Shown here: piece by piece, positions 33,710-39,771 of the stretch | Numbering within the stretch: the first letter of the stretch is position 1 | How the letters are laid out: each line of letters begins with the position of its first letter | Assembly: GCA_044370655.1 (NCBI GenBank) | Contig: JBILVD010000003.1 | Coordinates: 1-39,771, forward strand | Direction of reading: 5' to 3' | DNA: 39,771 nucleotides | From: CAZFPN01 sp044370655 | GTDB lineage: Bacteria > Pseudomonadota > Alphaproteobacteria > Rickettsiales > Deianiraeaceae | The notes under the pieces: generated by a model | Seen by the model: the letters and a program-made list of their open reading frames with translations, nothing else | Told to the model about the DNA's origin: nothing | Databases searched by the model: none | Position numbers and translations under genes: made by a program

Positions 33710-34645
33710 TTAATCTCTTAGTTGTTTCGGTAAATGAAAAATAGTATCCTCCTTCACGCCATTCATTATCGTAATTTTAAGGTCGCTATTTGTTTTTTTA
33801 AAAAATTCTATCAATTCTTCAATCAAATGCTCGGGAGCGGAGGCACCTGCTGTTATTCCAATTTTCTTCAAATTAGATATATCCTCTAAATTAAGCTCCT
33901 TTGGTTCATTTACAAGAAAAGATATAATATTCCTTTGCAAGCCTATATCTTTAAGCCTATTTGAATTTGAGCTATTTTGAGAGCCAACAACAATTAAACC
34001 ATCAATTTCATACTTCTCTATTAAGTCCCTAACCGCAGTTTGTCTATTTTGCGTTGCATAACAAATATCATTCTTTATATTACCTTTAAGAGAAGAAAAA
34101 CGAGACTCTAAAACCTCAATAATCTCCCTTGTGTCATCAATGCTAAGAGTTGTTTGAGTTGCAATTGCAAGCTTTTCTTGATTTTCAATAACAACATTTT
34201 TTGCATCTTCAACACTTTCAATAATAATCGCCCTTCCCTTCTTTAATTTACCAGATGTTCCTTCTATTTCAGGGTGGTTCTTATGCCCAATTAAAATCAC
34301 CTGAAAGCTCTCATCGTCATACTGCACAACTTCCTTATGAACCTTCTTCACCAAAGGGCAGGTTGCGTCCAGTGGTAAAAGCCTTAATTCGCTTGCCTGT
34401 TCTTCTATTTTGTCAGAAACTCCGTGAGCAGAATAAATCACAACACTTCCTTTAGGAATTATAGAAAGGTCGTCAGTAAAAATAACTCCTTTAGATTTTA
34501 AGCTTTCAATCACTATTTTATTATGAACTATCTCGTGTTTAACATAAATAGGAATTCCAAATTTTTCTATTGCCTTCTCCACAATTAATATAGCCCTCCT
34601 AACACCAGCACAAAAGCCTCTAGGTTCTGCTAAAATAAGTTCCAT
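33710..34645 (-). CDS. ispH: 4-hydroxy-3-methylbut-2-enyl diphosphate reductase
   Basis: IspH (LytB) is the last enzyme of the MEP pathway, reducing HMBPP to IPP and DMAPP with a [4Fe-4S] cluster. The 311-aa protein keeps the three cluster cysteines: Cys12 (EPRGFCAGVRRA), Cys96 (DATCPLVKKVHKEV) and Cys195 (NDICYATQNRQ). It also keeps His41, His74 and His124 and the catalytic Glu126 in HPEIEGT. It heads the ispH-lysS-coaX run and is divergent from pyrC across a short intergenic region. Confidence 0.97.
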   Translation of the reverse strand: MELILAEPRGFCAGVRRAILIVEKAIEKFGIPIYVKHEIVHNKIVIESLKSKGVIFTDDLSIIPKGSVVIYSAHGVSDKIEEQASELRLLPLDATCPLVKKVHKEVVQYDDESFQVILIGHKNHPEIEGTSGKLKKGRAIIIESVEDAKNVVIENQEKLAIATQTTLSIDDTREIIEVLESRFSSLKGNIKNDICYATQNRQTAVRDLIEKYEIDGLIVVGSQNSSNSNRLKDIGLQRNIISFLVNEPKELNLEDISNLKKIGITAGASAPEHLIEELIEFFKKTNSDLKITIMNGVKEDTIFHLPKQLRD

Positions 34646-34668
34646 AATCTTATATTATTTGATAAGCT

Positions 34669-34697
34669 TAAATAAGCTATAAAATTAAAAGTGTCAA
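34669..34697 (-). promoter_or_regulatory. putative promoter for ispH
   Basis: On the minus strand a perfect TTGACA (plus 34692-34697) is followed after 17 bp by TATTTA (34669-34674), a weak -10. It lies about 24 bp before the ispH start. The -35 is convincing, the -10 less so. Confidence 0.5.
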
Positions 34698-34831
34698 GTA
34701 ATATTTGTCTAAACTTCTAAATCAAACACAAATTTACAATTTTGATTGATTTTTATTTTCCATTACTTTATATCTATATTAATATAACACTTTTGCATTT
34801 TATGTTTTTCAAACCTACGCATAAATTTAAA

Positions 34832-36145
34832 ATGGAGCAACATAGCCATGAAAAAACCCTGTTTAAAAATGCTCACTTAATTAATCCTGCAAGCGGGCTT
34901 GAAATTAAAAACGCATTTCTTATAACGTCTTGCAACGTAATAGCAGATTTTGGAGAAATGCCAAAAGAAGGATTTAAAGAGGAAGATTTCACTAAAGTTA
35001 TAGACTGCAAAGGAATGCTTCTCTCCCCCGGCTTGCTAGACATTCAAGTGCATTTTAGGGACCCTGGGCAAACTCATAAAGAAGATGTAATATCTGGCAG
35101 TAAATCCGCCGTAAAAGGAGGCATCACAACCGTTGTTTGTCAACCAAACACCTCCCCCACACTTGATGGAAAAATGGCACTTGATTACCTATACTATAAA
35201 GCAAAAAATGAAGGTTATTGCAATGTTTTTGCATATGCATCTTTTACAAAATCTTTAAAAGGAGAAGAAATGACAGATATGATATCTCTTTCAAATCACC
35301 CGATTGTTGTGGGCTTTACTGACGACGGACTTCCCCTAATGAACTCCTACTTAATGAGAAAAGCCTTTGAAAACTCCAAAGCAACAGGTAAAGTTTTAGC
35401 TCAACACGCAGAAGATACTCTACTCACAAACAAAGGTTGCATTAACGAAGGAGAAGTTTCGGCTAAACTTGGCGTTAGGGGAATTCACAACCTAACAGAA
35501 AGCCTAATAGTGGAAAGAGACATTCAGCTATGTAAGGCATTTGGAGGGAGATATCACATTCTTCACATCTCCACAGGCGAGGCAATTGAAGCCGTAAGAA
35601 TTGCAAAAATGGAGGGGTTAAACGTCACCTGCGAGGCTTCTCCACACCATCTCTTGCTTGATGATACAGAAGTTTTAAAATGGGGGACTAACGCAAAAAT
35701 GAACCCCCCGCTTAGAAGCAAGAAAGATGTTGAAGCCCTGCAAAGAGCTTTAATTGAAGGAATTGTGGACGTTATAGCAACAGACCACGCCCCTCACGAC
35801 TCAGCATCTAAAGAAAAACCTTTAGAAGAGGCAACTTTTGGAATTGTGGGAGTTGAAACCATGCTTCCTCTTGCTTTAACCTTTTACCACGAAGGCAAAA
35901 TTTCTCTTCTTGACCTTTTTGCAAAAATGACCTCCAACCCCGCAAAAGTTATCGGAGTTGAAAGAGGAGTTATTGAGAAAGGAAAAATAGCAGATTTAAC
36001 CTTAATTGACCTAAACGAAGAGTGGTTTATTAAGGCAACCGAATTTGAGAGTAAGTCAAAAAACACCCCTTTTGATGGCAAAAAAGTAAAAGGAAAAGTA
36101 AAACTTACAATGCTTCACGGCGAAATCGTTTATCAATCTATTTAA
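34832..36145 (+). CDS. pyrC: dihydroorotase
   Basis: This enzyme cyclises carbamoyl-aspartate to dihydroorotate in pyrimidine synthesis. With ATG 34832 it has 437 aa, normal for type I DHOase. Landmarks are SPGLLDIQVHFRDPGQTHKED (65-85), VVCQPNTSP, a TDDG loop (163-166), His192 (AQHAED), His245 (ILHIST) and Asp318 in DVIATDHAPHD. The first metal-site His of the usual HxH is Gln72 here, with His74 kept; I recall the same Gln in other alphaproteobacterial family members. Start choice: ATG 34802 adds ten residues, and TTG 34742 lies upstream of a possible -10 (TATAAC, 34783-34788). A small ORF follows 6 bp after the stop. Confidence 0.93.
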   Translation: MEQHSHEKTLFKNAHLINPASGLEIKNAFLITSCNVIADFGEMPKEGFKEEDFTKVIDCKGMLLSPGLLDIQVHFRDPGQTHKEDVISGSKSAVKGGITTVVCQPNTSPTLDGKMALDYLYYKAKNEGYCNVFAYASFTKSLKGEEMTDMISLSNHPIVVGFTDDGLPLMNSYLMRKAFENSKATGKVLAQHAEDTLLTNKGCINEGEVSAKLGVRGIHNLTESLIVERDIQLCKAFGGRYHILHISTGEAIEAVRIAKMEGLNVTCEASPHHLLLDDTEVLKWGTNAKMNPPLRSKKDVEALQRALIEGIVDVIATDHAPHDSASKEKPLEEATFGIVGVETMLPLALTFYHEGKISLLDLFAKMTSNPAKVIGVERGVIEKGKIADLTLIDLNEEWFIKATEFESKSKNTPFDGKKVKGKVKLTMLHGEIVYQSI

Positions 36146-36151
36146 TTTTTT

Positions 36152-36328
36152 ATGACAGAACAAAAACCTATTAAAGAAGAAGAAAATAAGGAAAACAAGC
36201 CTAAAAACCTTCCTCAAAAACCTATCTTACCAGTTAAAAATAATATGAAACCTAAGTTTCCCACAAACTTCAAAAGCTCTCCAAATACAAATACAATTAG
36301 AAGAAGACAAGGAAAGAGAGGCGGTTAA
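36152..36328 (+). CDS. small basic/acidic ORF, 58 aa, possibly frameshifted
   Basis: This is a 58-aa ORF starting 6 bp after pyrC (MTEQKPIKEEENKENKPKNL), Lys/Glu/Pro/Asn-rich and not recognised. It ends in a basic tail, RRRQGKRGG. From 36249 the +1 frame is open through 36467 with no ATG, GTG or TTG near its beginning. That frame reads QLEEDKEREAVKLLLLEIAR and then a helical, protein-like sequence ending EKMLDF. A single +1 shift between 36249 and about 36325 would join the two into a protein of about 104 aa, so the real gene may be a frameshifted or pseudogenised version spanning 36152-36467. The function is unknown. Confidence 0.5.
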   Translation: MTEQKPIKEEENKENKPKNLPQKPILPVKNNMKPKFPTNFKSSPNTNTIRRRQGKRGG

Positions 36329-36467
36329 ATTACTTTTACTTGAAATTGCAAGGCTTTATCTAGCTAATACAAAAAACTACTCAACATTTCTATTGCAAAA
36401 ATTCACATTCACATTTTTAACATCTAAACAAGCTCAAAAAAGTTTTGAAAAAATGCTTGACTTTTAA
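36249..36467 (+). pseudogene. +1-frame continuation of the small ORF
   Basis: Seventy-two sense codons are open in frame without a plausible start at the beginning. The later part (KLLLLEIARLYLANTKNYST, then FLLQKFTFTFLTSKQAQKSF) has the composition of a folded amphipathic protein rather than noise. It is most simply the C-terminal half of the gene starting at 36152, separated by a one-base shift (sequence error, mutation or programmed frameshift). Its final codons overlap the -35 element of the tRNA-Phe promoter. Confidence 0.4.
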
Positions 36468-36485
36468 CGCAATCAATCTTAGGAT
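36457..36485 (+). promoter_or_regulatory. putative tRNA-Phe promoter
   Basis: TTGACT at 36457-36462, a 17-bp spacer and TAGGAT at 36480-36485 lie 18 bp before the tRNA. The -35 overlaps the last codons of the +1-frame ORF. Confidence 0.5.
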
Positions 36486-36503
36486 ATAAAAATAATCTAA
36501 AAA

Positions 36504-36579
36504 GCCTAGATAGCTCAGTCGGTAGAGCAAAGGCCTGAAAAGCCTTGTGTCGGCGGTTCGATTCCGCCTCTAGGCACCA
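36504..36579 (+). tRNA. tRNA-Phe (GAA)
   Basis: A 76-nt cloverleaf with encoded CCA. The acceptor GCCTAGA pairs with TCTAGGC, the D arm contains GCTCAGTCGGTAGAGC, the anticodon stem AGGCC/AAGCC-like region encloses CTGAAAA with anticodon GAA, and the T arm is GGCGG/CCGCC around TTCGATT. It is transcribed in the same direction as pyrC and exbD. No terminator was seen after it. Confidence 0.97.
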
Positions 36580-36962
36580 CTTAAAAACCTACTTAACCAT
36601 AATCACACCCATATTTAAAAATATTTTAAAGAAATAATTCAAAAATTCAAACCCCCACTTTTACGAAAGAAATAAAGCTAGCAATCCCCCTTACTATTTA
36701 AGAGAGAAGTAAATCCAAGAAACCTCCCCTCTCCAAAGATTTTTAAGATACATAGATACACAATTAATGTTTTCACAAAAGAGAGATACGAGATACAAAT
36801 CAAATCTTTACTTTAGAGTGAGATATAATAATCTTCCTCCCTAACTCAAAATCAAGCTTGTATATATTACTTTAGAAAGTTTAAACACTCCCCATTACCT
36901 AGCAAACCTCCCTCCCTCATCTAAAAATAAACACTTTAAACAACCGCTTAAAATCACTATCT
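36580..36962 (+). other. 383-bp gene-free region between tRNA-Phe and repeat copy 2
   Basis: I see no ORF of note, no cloverleaf and no strong hairpin. The plus strand contains several pyrimidine-rich patches such as CCTCCCCTCTCC near 36725, TCTTCCTCCC near 36832 and CCTCCCTCCCTC near 36909. Read on the minus strand these would be GGAGG-like purine runs. Their meaning is unknown. Confidence 0.55.
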
Positions 36963-36992
36963 TAAAATATTTCTTTCAAAATTCTTCACTTT

Positions 36993-37020
36993 TTGCTTCC
37001 ATACCTCACATTTATATACT
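36993..37020 (+). promoter_or_regulatory. putative promoter inside repeat copy 2
   Basis: TTGCTT and TATACT with a 16-bp spacer, identical to copy 1. If active it would drive the short ORF at 37065 and then exbD, rlmB and lgt, for which no other promoter is evident. Confidence 0.45.
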
Positions 37021-37036
37021 AAACTATAAAAATTTT

Positions 37037-37054
37037 CCTTAAAAAATTAAGGAG
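37037..37054 (+). promoter_or_regulatory. hairpin over a Shine-Dalgarno sequence
   Basis: The perfect inverted repeat CCTTAA-AAAA-TTAAGG is followed by AG, so AAGGAG (the only strong Shine-Dalgarno noticed in the window, 10 nt before the ATG) is partly buried in the stem. The stem is only six pairs and AT-rich, so it would be marginally stable. A translational switch or temperature-sensitive element is possible but unproven. Confidence 0.4.
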
Positions 37055-37064
37055 ACCCAAAAAA

Positions 37065-37280
37065 ATGATGACACATATTATGAAGACTTTATACAAATTT
37101 TTTAAAACCGCAGAAGTAAGCCAAGAAATCATAATACACCAAAAAGTTAAGGTTGAAAAATACAACCTTAAAAGTGAAATAAATTTTATAAAATACTTAA
37201 ATATTTTCTTGATTTTTAATTGCAAAACTTATACTAATTTTAAAAAGGTTTTTCAGTATGTCATTAAAAAGAAGATTTAG
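37065..37280 (+). CDS. short ORF starting inside repeat copy 2, 71 aa, overlaps exbD
   Basis: This 71-codon ORF has a first 35 residues nearly identical to the ORF at 107 and an unrelated remainder. The second half is rich in Phe, Ile, Lys and Asn and includes a hydrophobic stretch (YLNIFLIF). It is not recognised and is not similar to TolQ/ExbB, which would be the expected neighbour of exbD. It overlaps the exbD start by 23 bp, so its translation could couple to exbD. It could be an expressed small membrane-associated protein or a leader ORF. Its good ribosome-binding site is the main evidence for expression. Confidence 0.4.
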   Translation: MMTHIMKTLYKFFKTAEVSQEIIIHQKVKVEKYNLKSEINFIKYLNIFLIFNCKTYTNFKKVFQYVIKKKI

Positions 37281-37692
37281 AAAATTCACAAAAAGGCAAT
37301 CTTCCGCAAATTTAATAGACTTAACAGCAATGACGGATATAATCTTCATTCTCTTAATCTTCTTCATTTTAACATCAAATGTAGCACAAAACATATTTGA
37401 CTTAGAGCTTCCAAAATCAGATGAAAGTTACGCCGACCAAAACATAGCAAACAAAACAAACGAAATAAAAATCACACTTTTCACAAACGGGGAATTTGCA
37501 ATTGGGGAAGAAAAAATAAGAGATTATAAATCACTAAAGGAAGAAATAAAAAAACTACATTCCAAAAATCAAGAAACTCAATTCTTATTAATTGCAGAAA
37601 GCACACTTGAAGTTCAAACTTTAATGGAATTACTAACATTTTTTAAGGCAGAAAAAATAACAAAAGTTGACATACTTCTTCAAAAACAATGA
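37258..37692 (+). CDS. ExbD/TolR family proton-channel component
   Basis: ExbD/TolR proteins form proton-driven motors with ExbB/TolQ that energise TonB or TolA across the envelope. The 144-aa protein has a short basic cytoplasmic N-terminus, one transmembrane segment (about 25-41, DIIFILLIFFILTS) with the conserved motor aspartate at Asp27, and a periplasmic domain. The partner ExbB/TolQ gene, normally directly upstream, is absent; the repeat-borne ORF takes that position. The stop overlaps the rlmB start by 4 bp (ATGA). TolR is more likely than ExbD in a lineage with few TonB receptors, but the sequence does not decide. Confidence 0.85.
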   Translation: MSLKRRFRKFTKRQSSANLIDLTAMTDIIFILLIFFILTSNVAQNIFDLELPKSDESYADQNIANKTNEIKITLFTNGEFAIGEEKIRDYKSLKEEIKKLHSKNQETQFLLIAESTLEVQTLMELLTFFKAEKITKVDILLQKQ

Positions 37693-38414
37693 CAAGCAAA
37701 ACATTAATTTACGGCACACATTCTGTTTTATCAGTTTTAACATTAGGTTCAAGAAAGGTATACGAAATTTTATACACAAATAAAACAAAATCCAAAATAC
37801 CAGAAAAATTCCTCCCTATCTCTCGCCTTTCCACAGATTATGAAATCAGTAAAATACTAGAAAAAAAGGGGAAGAATATCAATCATCAAGGTCTACTCGC
37901 TTTTTGCTCTGATGTAATTGTCAAAAGTTTAAAAGATGTCAATTTAAAAAAAGAGAAAAGCGTAGTTATAATTTTAGACAGCCTAACAGACATCACAAAT
38001 ATTGGCACTATAATACGCTCCTGTGCAGGCTTTGGAGTGGATTTTTTGCTTTACCACAAAACAAATATGCCAGATATAACAAAAAATGAAGTTATCGCAA
38101 AAAACGCCTGTGGTGGGCTTGAGGTGCTTCCAATTGTTGCAGAGGCAAACCTTGCAAACGCAATTGCAAATCTTAAAAAAAATGGATATTGGATTGTTGG
38201 TTTTGACGGCTCTGGTAAGGAGGATTTGAAGCAATTTGCAAGGAATAATCCCCCAAAAAAGCTTGCCATAATTCTTGGAAACGAAGGAAGAGGTATGAGA
38301 GATTTAACCACAAAGTCTTGCGATTTTGTTGTGAAAATTAACATTAAAGAGCAGATGGAAAGCCTAAATGTTGCATCCGCCACCGCAATTGCACTTTATG
38401 AATTTTGTAATTAA
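37689..38414 (+). CDS. rlmB: SPOUT 2'-O-ribose methyltransferase (TrmH/RlmB family)
   Basis: This enzyme methylates a ribose 2'-OH in rRNA (G2251 of 23S for RlmB) or tRNA using S-adenosylmethionine. The 241-aa product begins KTLIYGTHSVLSVL, the small RNA-binding domain. The three SPOUT motifs are DITNIGTIIRSCAGFG, LAIILGNEGRGMRDL and NIKEQMESLNVASATAIAL near the C-terminus, which form the trefoil knot. RlmB is the likeliest member from length and the N-terminal domain; a TrmH-like tRNA enzyme is the alternative. It overlaps exbD by 4 bp, and lgt starts 3 bp after its stop. Confidence 0.9.
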   Translation: MTSKTLIYGTHSVLSVLTLGSRKVYEILYTNKTKSKIPEKFLPISRLSTDYEISKILEKKGKNINHQGLLAFCSDVIVKSLKDVNLKKEKSVVIILDSLTDITNIGTIIRSCAGFGVDFLLYHKTNMPDITKNEVIAKNACGGLEVLPIVAEANLANAIANLKKNGYWIVGFDGSGKEDLKQFARNNPPKKLAIILGNEGRGMRDLTTKSCDFVVKINIKEQMESLNVASATAIALYEFCN

Positions 38415-38417
38415 GAT

Positions 38418-39206
38418 ATGGAGCTTTTTATCAACCCTGTAATTTTAAAAATAGGAATTTTTGAGCTAAGATGGTATTCTCTTGCTTACATAATGGGATT
38501 TATTCTAGCTGGATTTCTCGCCGTTTTTATGAATAGATACGCTTCTTTAGAGCAAAATATATCAGGTAAAAAATTTGATGTATTAATTAATTATTGCATT
38601 TTAGGGGTTATTCTAGGTGGTAGGCTAGGTTATGTATTATTTTACGACCTTGCATACTTTTTAAATAACCCCACTAAAATACTTGCAGTTTGGGAGGGAG
38701 GAATGAGCTTTCATGGAGGTTTTTTAGGAGTATTAATAGCTATACTCTTATTCTCGAGAAAAAATAACATAGATGTATGGCACATTTTTGATAGAGCATC
38801 TTTTTGCGTTTTGCCAGGGTTGTTTTTTGGCAGAATTGCAAATTTTATTAATGGGGAGTTATGGGGGAGACCTACGGATTTTTGGTTTAGCTTTATCTTC
38901 CCTTCTAGTGGAGACTTTTTAACTAGACATCCAAGTCAATTATACGAAGCTTTGTTTGAAGGTTTAATACCATTTATTATATTTTTCATTTTACTTAAAA
39001 AGACTGATATGTTCAAAAAAACAGGATTTTTTAGTGGTTTATTTTGCATTTTTTATGGCATTGGAAGGTTTGTAATTGAAATGTTTTTTAGAGAGCCTCA
39101 TGGAACTTTTGATTTTGAAATTTTCACTCTTAGCACGGGGCAACTTTTATGCTTACCTATGATTTTAGCTGGAGTTCTAATTCTATTAAAGAAGAATAAA
39201 GTTTAA
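38418..39206 (+). CDS. lgt: prolipoprotein diacylglyceryl transferase
   Basis: Lgt transfers diacylglycerol from phosphatidylglycerol to the lipobox cysteine of prolipoproteins in the inner membrane, the first lipoprotein maturation step. The 262-aa polytopic protein has about seven hydrophobic segments, GGMSFHGGFLG with the conserved His99, the Lgt signature GRIANFINGELWGR (138-151, Arg139), RHPSQLYEALFEG and the late YGIGRFVIEMFFREPH. The NlpD-like protein in this window would be a client. Its stop overlaps the convergent hydrolase by 4 bp. Confidence 0.97.
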   Translation: MELFINPVILKIGIFELRWYSLAYIMGFILAGFLAVFMNRYASLEQNISGKKFDVLINYCILGVILGGRLGYVLFYDLAYFLNNPTKILAVWEGGMSFHGGFLGVLIAILLFSRKNNIDVWHIFDRASFCVLPGLFFGRIANFINGELWGRPTDFWFSFIFPSSGDFLTRHPSQLYEALFEGLIPFIIFFILLKKTDMFKKTGFFSGLFCIFYGIGRFVIEMFFREPHGTFDFEIFTLSTGQLLCLPMILAGVLILLKKNKV

Positions 39207-39771
39207 ATTTTATCCGCCTCCAGCATTTCAATAGTTATAAACTTTATGTCAAAGTTAGAGTGCCCCCCCTCTGTTAAGATTATAAACTCCTTATTTTTAA
39301 CATTCATTTCTTTAAAAAGTGCAACTCCTCTTTTAAAAGGAATTATGGAATCTTTAGGGTTGTGAAAGACCAATAAATCAAAATTATAAATTTTGGAGAC
39401 TGCTCCATCTTTAATGGCATTAAAACTAGATTTTGCAATAAGGCAAAAAATCCAAAATCCCTCAAGCCTGTCTTTGCAAAGGCTAAAAACACTATCAAAT
39501 CCGTTAACAATTGCAACTACTCTTGTTTTTTCTTCTTTAATGGCGTATCTAATTGCGGTTTGGGATCCTAAAGAATGCCCAATAACAAAAATCCTTCTAT
39601 TAGGGAAGTTTTCTCTAACAAAATCCTTCATTTTTTCTGCCGTTTCGTATATATTTTTAACAGAAGGTTTGCCAGACGAGCCTTGGTATCCAGGGTAAGA
39701 AACGGAGGCAAATGAATAATTCTTTTTCAAAAAATCTACTATAAAAGGTATTCTACCTGCATTTCCATGAA
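39203..39771 (-). CDS. alpha/beta hydrolase, partial (5' end beyond the window)
   Basis: The reading frame is open to the window edge. Upstream of the TTG at 39730 it reads HGNAGRIPFIVDFLKKNYSF, containing the oxyanion motif HGNAG that precedes the first catalytic helix in BEM46-like/lipase-fold hydrolases, so TTG is not the real start. The visible part has YPGYQGSSGKPS, the nucleophile Ser in VIGHSLGSQTA, a probable Asp in HNPKDSIIPF and the catalytic His in EGGHSNF. The N-terminal strand or signal/membrane anchor typical of the family lies off the window. The substrate is unknown. It is convergent with lgt, overlapping by 4 bp. Confidence 0.85.
   Translation of the reverse strand, partial: HGNAGRIPFIVDFLKKNYSFASVSYPGYQGSSGKPSVKNIYETAEKMKDFVRENFPNRRIFVIGHSLGSQTAIRYAIKEEKTRVVAIVNGFDSVFSLCKDRLEGFWIFCLIAKSSFNAIKDGAVSKIYNFDLLVFHNPKDSIIPFKRGVALFKEMNVKNKEFIILTEGGHSNFDIKFITIEMLEADKI

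Larger units (their letters stand above)
36963..37168 (+). repeat. 206-bp direct repeat, copy 2
   Basis: The partner of 5-210, at a constant offset of 36958 with five substitutions and no gaps. It contains TTGCTT (36993-36998) and TATACT (37015-37020), the perfect hairpin CCTTAAAAAATTAAGG (37037-37052) and the sequence AAGGAG (37049-37054), a good Shine-Dalgarno whose AAGG is paired in the hairpin. The ATG is at 37065. A second hairpin of nine perfect pairs, TTAAGGTTG/CAACCTTAA with a 7-nt loop (37147-37171), spans the right end of the repeat. Confidence 0.95.

Noticed and set aside
34742..34801. TTG-initiated extension of PyrC
   Set aside because: The added residues are hydrophobic and unlike dihydroorotase N-termini, and a possible -10 hexamer lies inside the extension.
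5..37168. Composite transposon or genomic island bounded by the two direct repeats
   Set aside because: Everything between them is core housekeeping in normal order, with no transposase or integrase; the repeats are more likely independent insertions or a local duplication.
39203..39730. A complete 175-aa hydrolase starting at the TTG at 39730
   Set aside because: The frame continues upstream to the window edge with the HGNAG oxyanion motif, so the gene is truncated by the window rather than starting there.

Overview
The window reads as a compact, AT-rich alphaproteobacterial chromosome (about one third G+C by eye). Pointers to that group are a class I lysyl-tRNA synthetase, a DhnA-type class I fructose-bisphosphate aldolase, an IalB-family secreted protein, a DUF2793 protein of the gene-transfer-agent/prophage kind, a Bcr/CflA transporter and a tRNA-Ile2-like CAU tRNA. 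Overlapping genes, very short spacers and near absence of Shine-Dalgarno sequences suggest a streamlined, Rickettsiales-like lineage. Fatty-acid oxidation, purine and pyrimidine genes argue against a strongly reduced intracellular parasite. The placement is inference; no rRNA is present to fix it.

Layout. At the left edge is copy 1 of a 206-bp repeat carrying a short ORF, then glyA (-), divergent from tyrS-gatA-purE-glyS (+). This run meets a minus-strand block transcribed as DEAD-box helicase, rpmI, rplT, Bcr/CflA transporter, pyrG, secA. A 437-bp gene-free stretch leads to a CAU tRNA, a DUF2793 protein and an envelope run (S49 protease, glycosyltransferase-like protein, glmU, nlpD-like). 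Minus-strand fba-fadI-fadJ-fadE follows, the last three being a long-chain beta-oxidation cassette. Divergent from fba are an IalB-family protein and an overlapping 799-aa flavin/iron-sulfur oxidoreductase. The minus run ispH-lysS-coaX-MATE is divergent from pyrC.

Right of pyrC are a small, apparently frameshifted ORF, tRNA-Phe, a 383-bp stretch without genes, and copy 2 of the repeat, whose ORF runs into exbD/tolR. rlmB and lgt follow, and a convergent alpha/beta hydrolase is cut by the window end.

Most genes are housekeeping: translation (tyrS, gatA, glyS, lysS, rpmI, rplT, tRNAs, rlmB), nucleotides (purE, pyrG, pyrC), cofactor and isoprenoid supply (coaX, ispH, glyA), and envelope and secretion (secA, glmU, nlpD, lgt, exbD, S49 protease). 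The least ordinary items are the duplicated promoter/hairpin/ORF module, the frameshifted ORF beside tRNA-Phe, the isolated DUF2793 protein next to a tRNA, and the general lack of ribosome-binding sites. I saw no insertion sequence, CRISPR array, rRNA or clear strong terminator.
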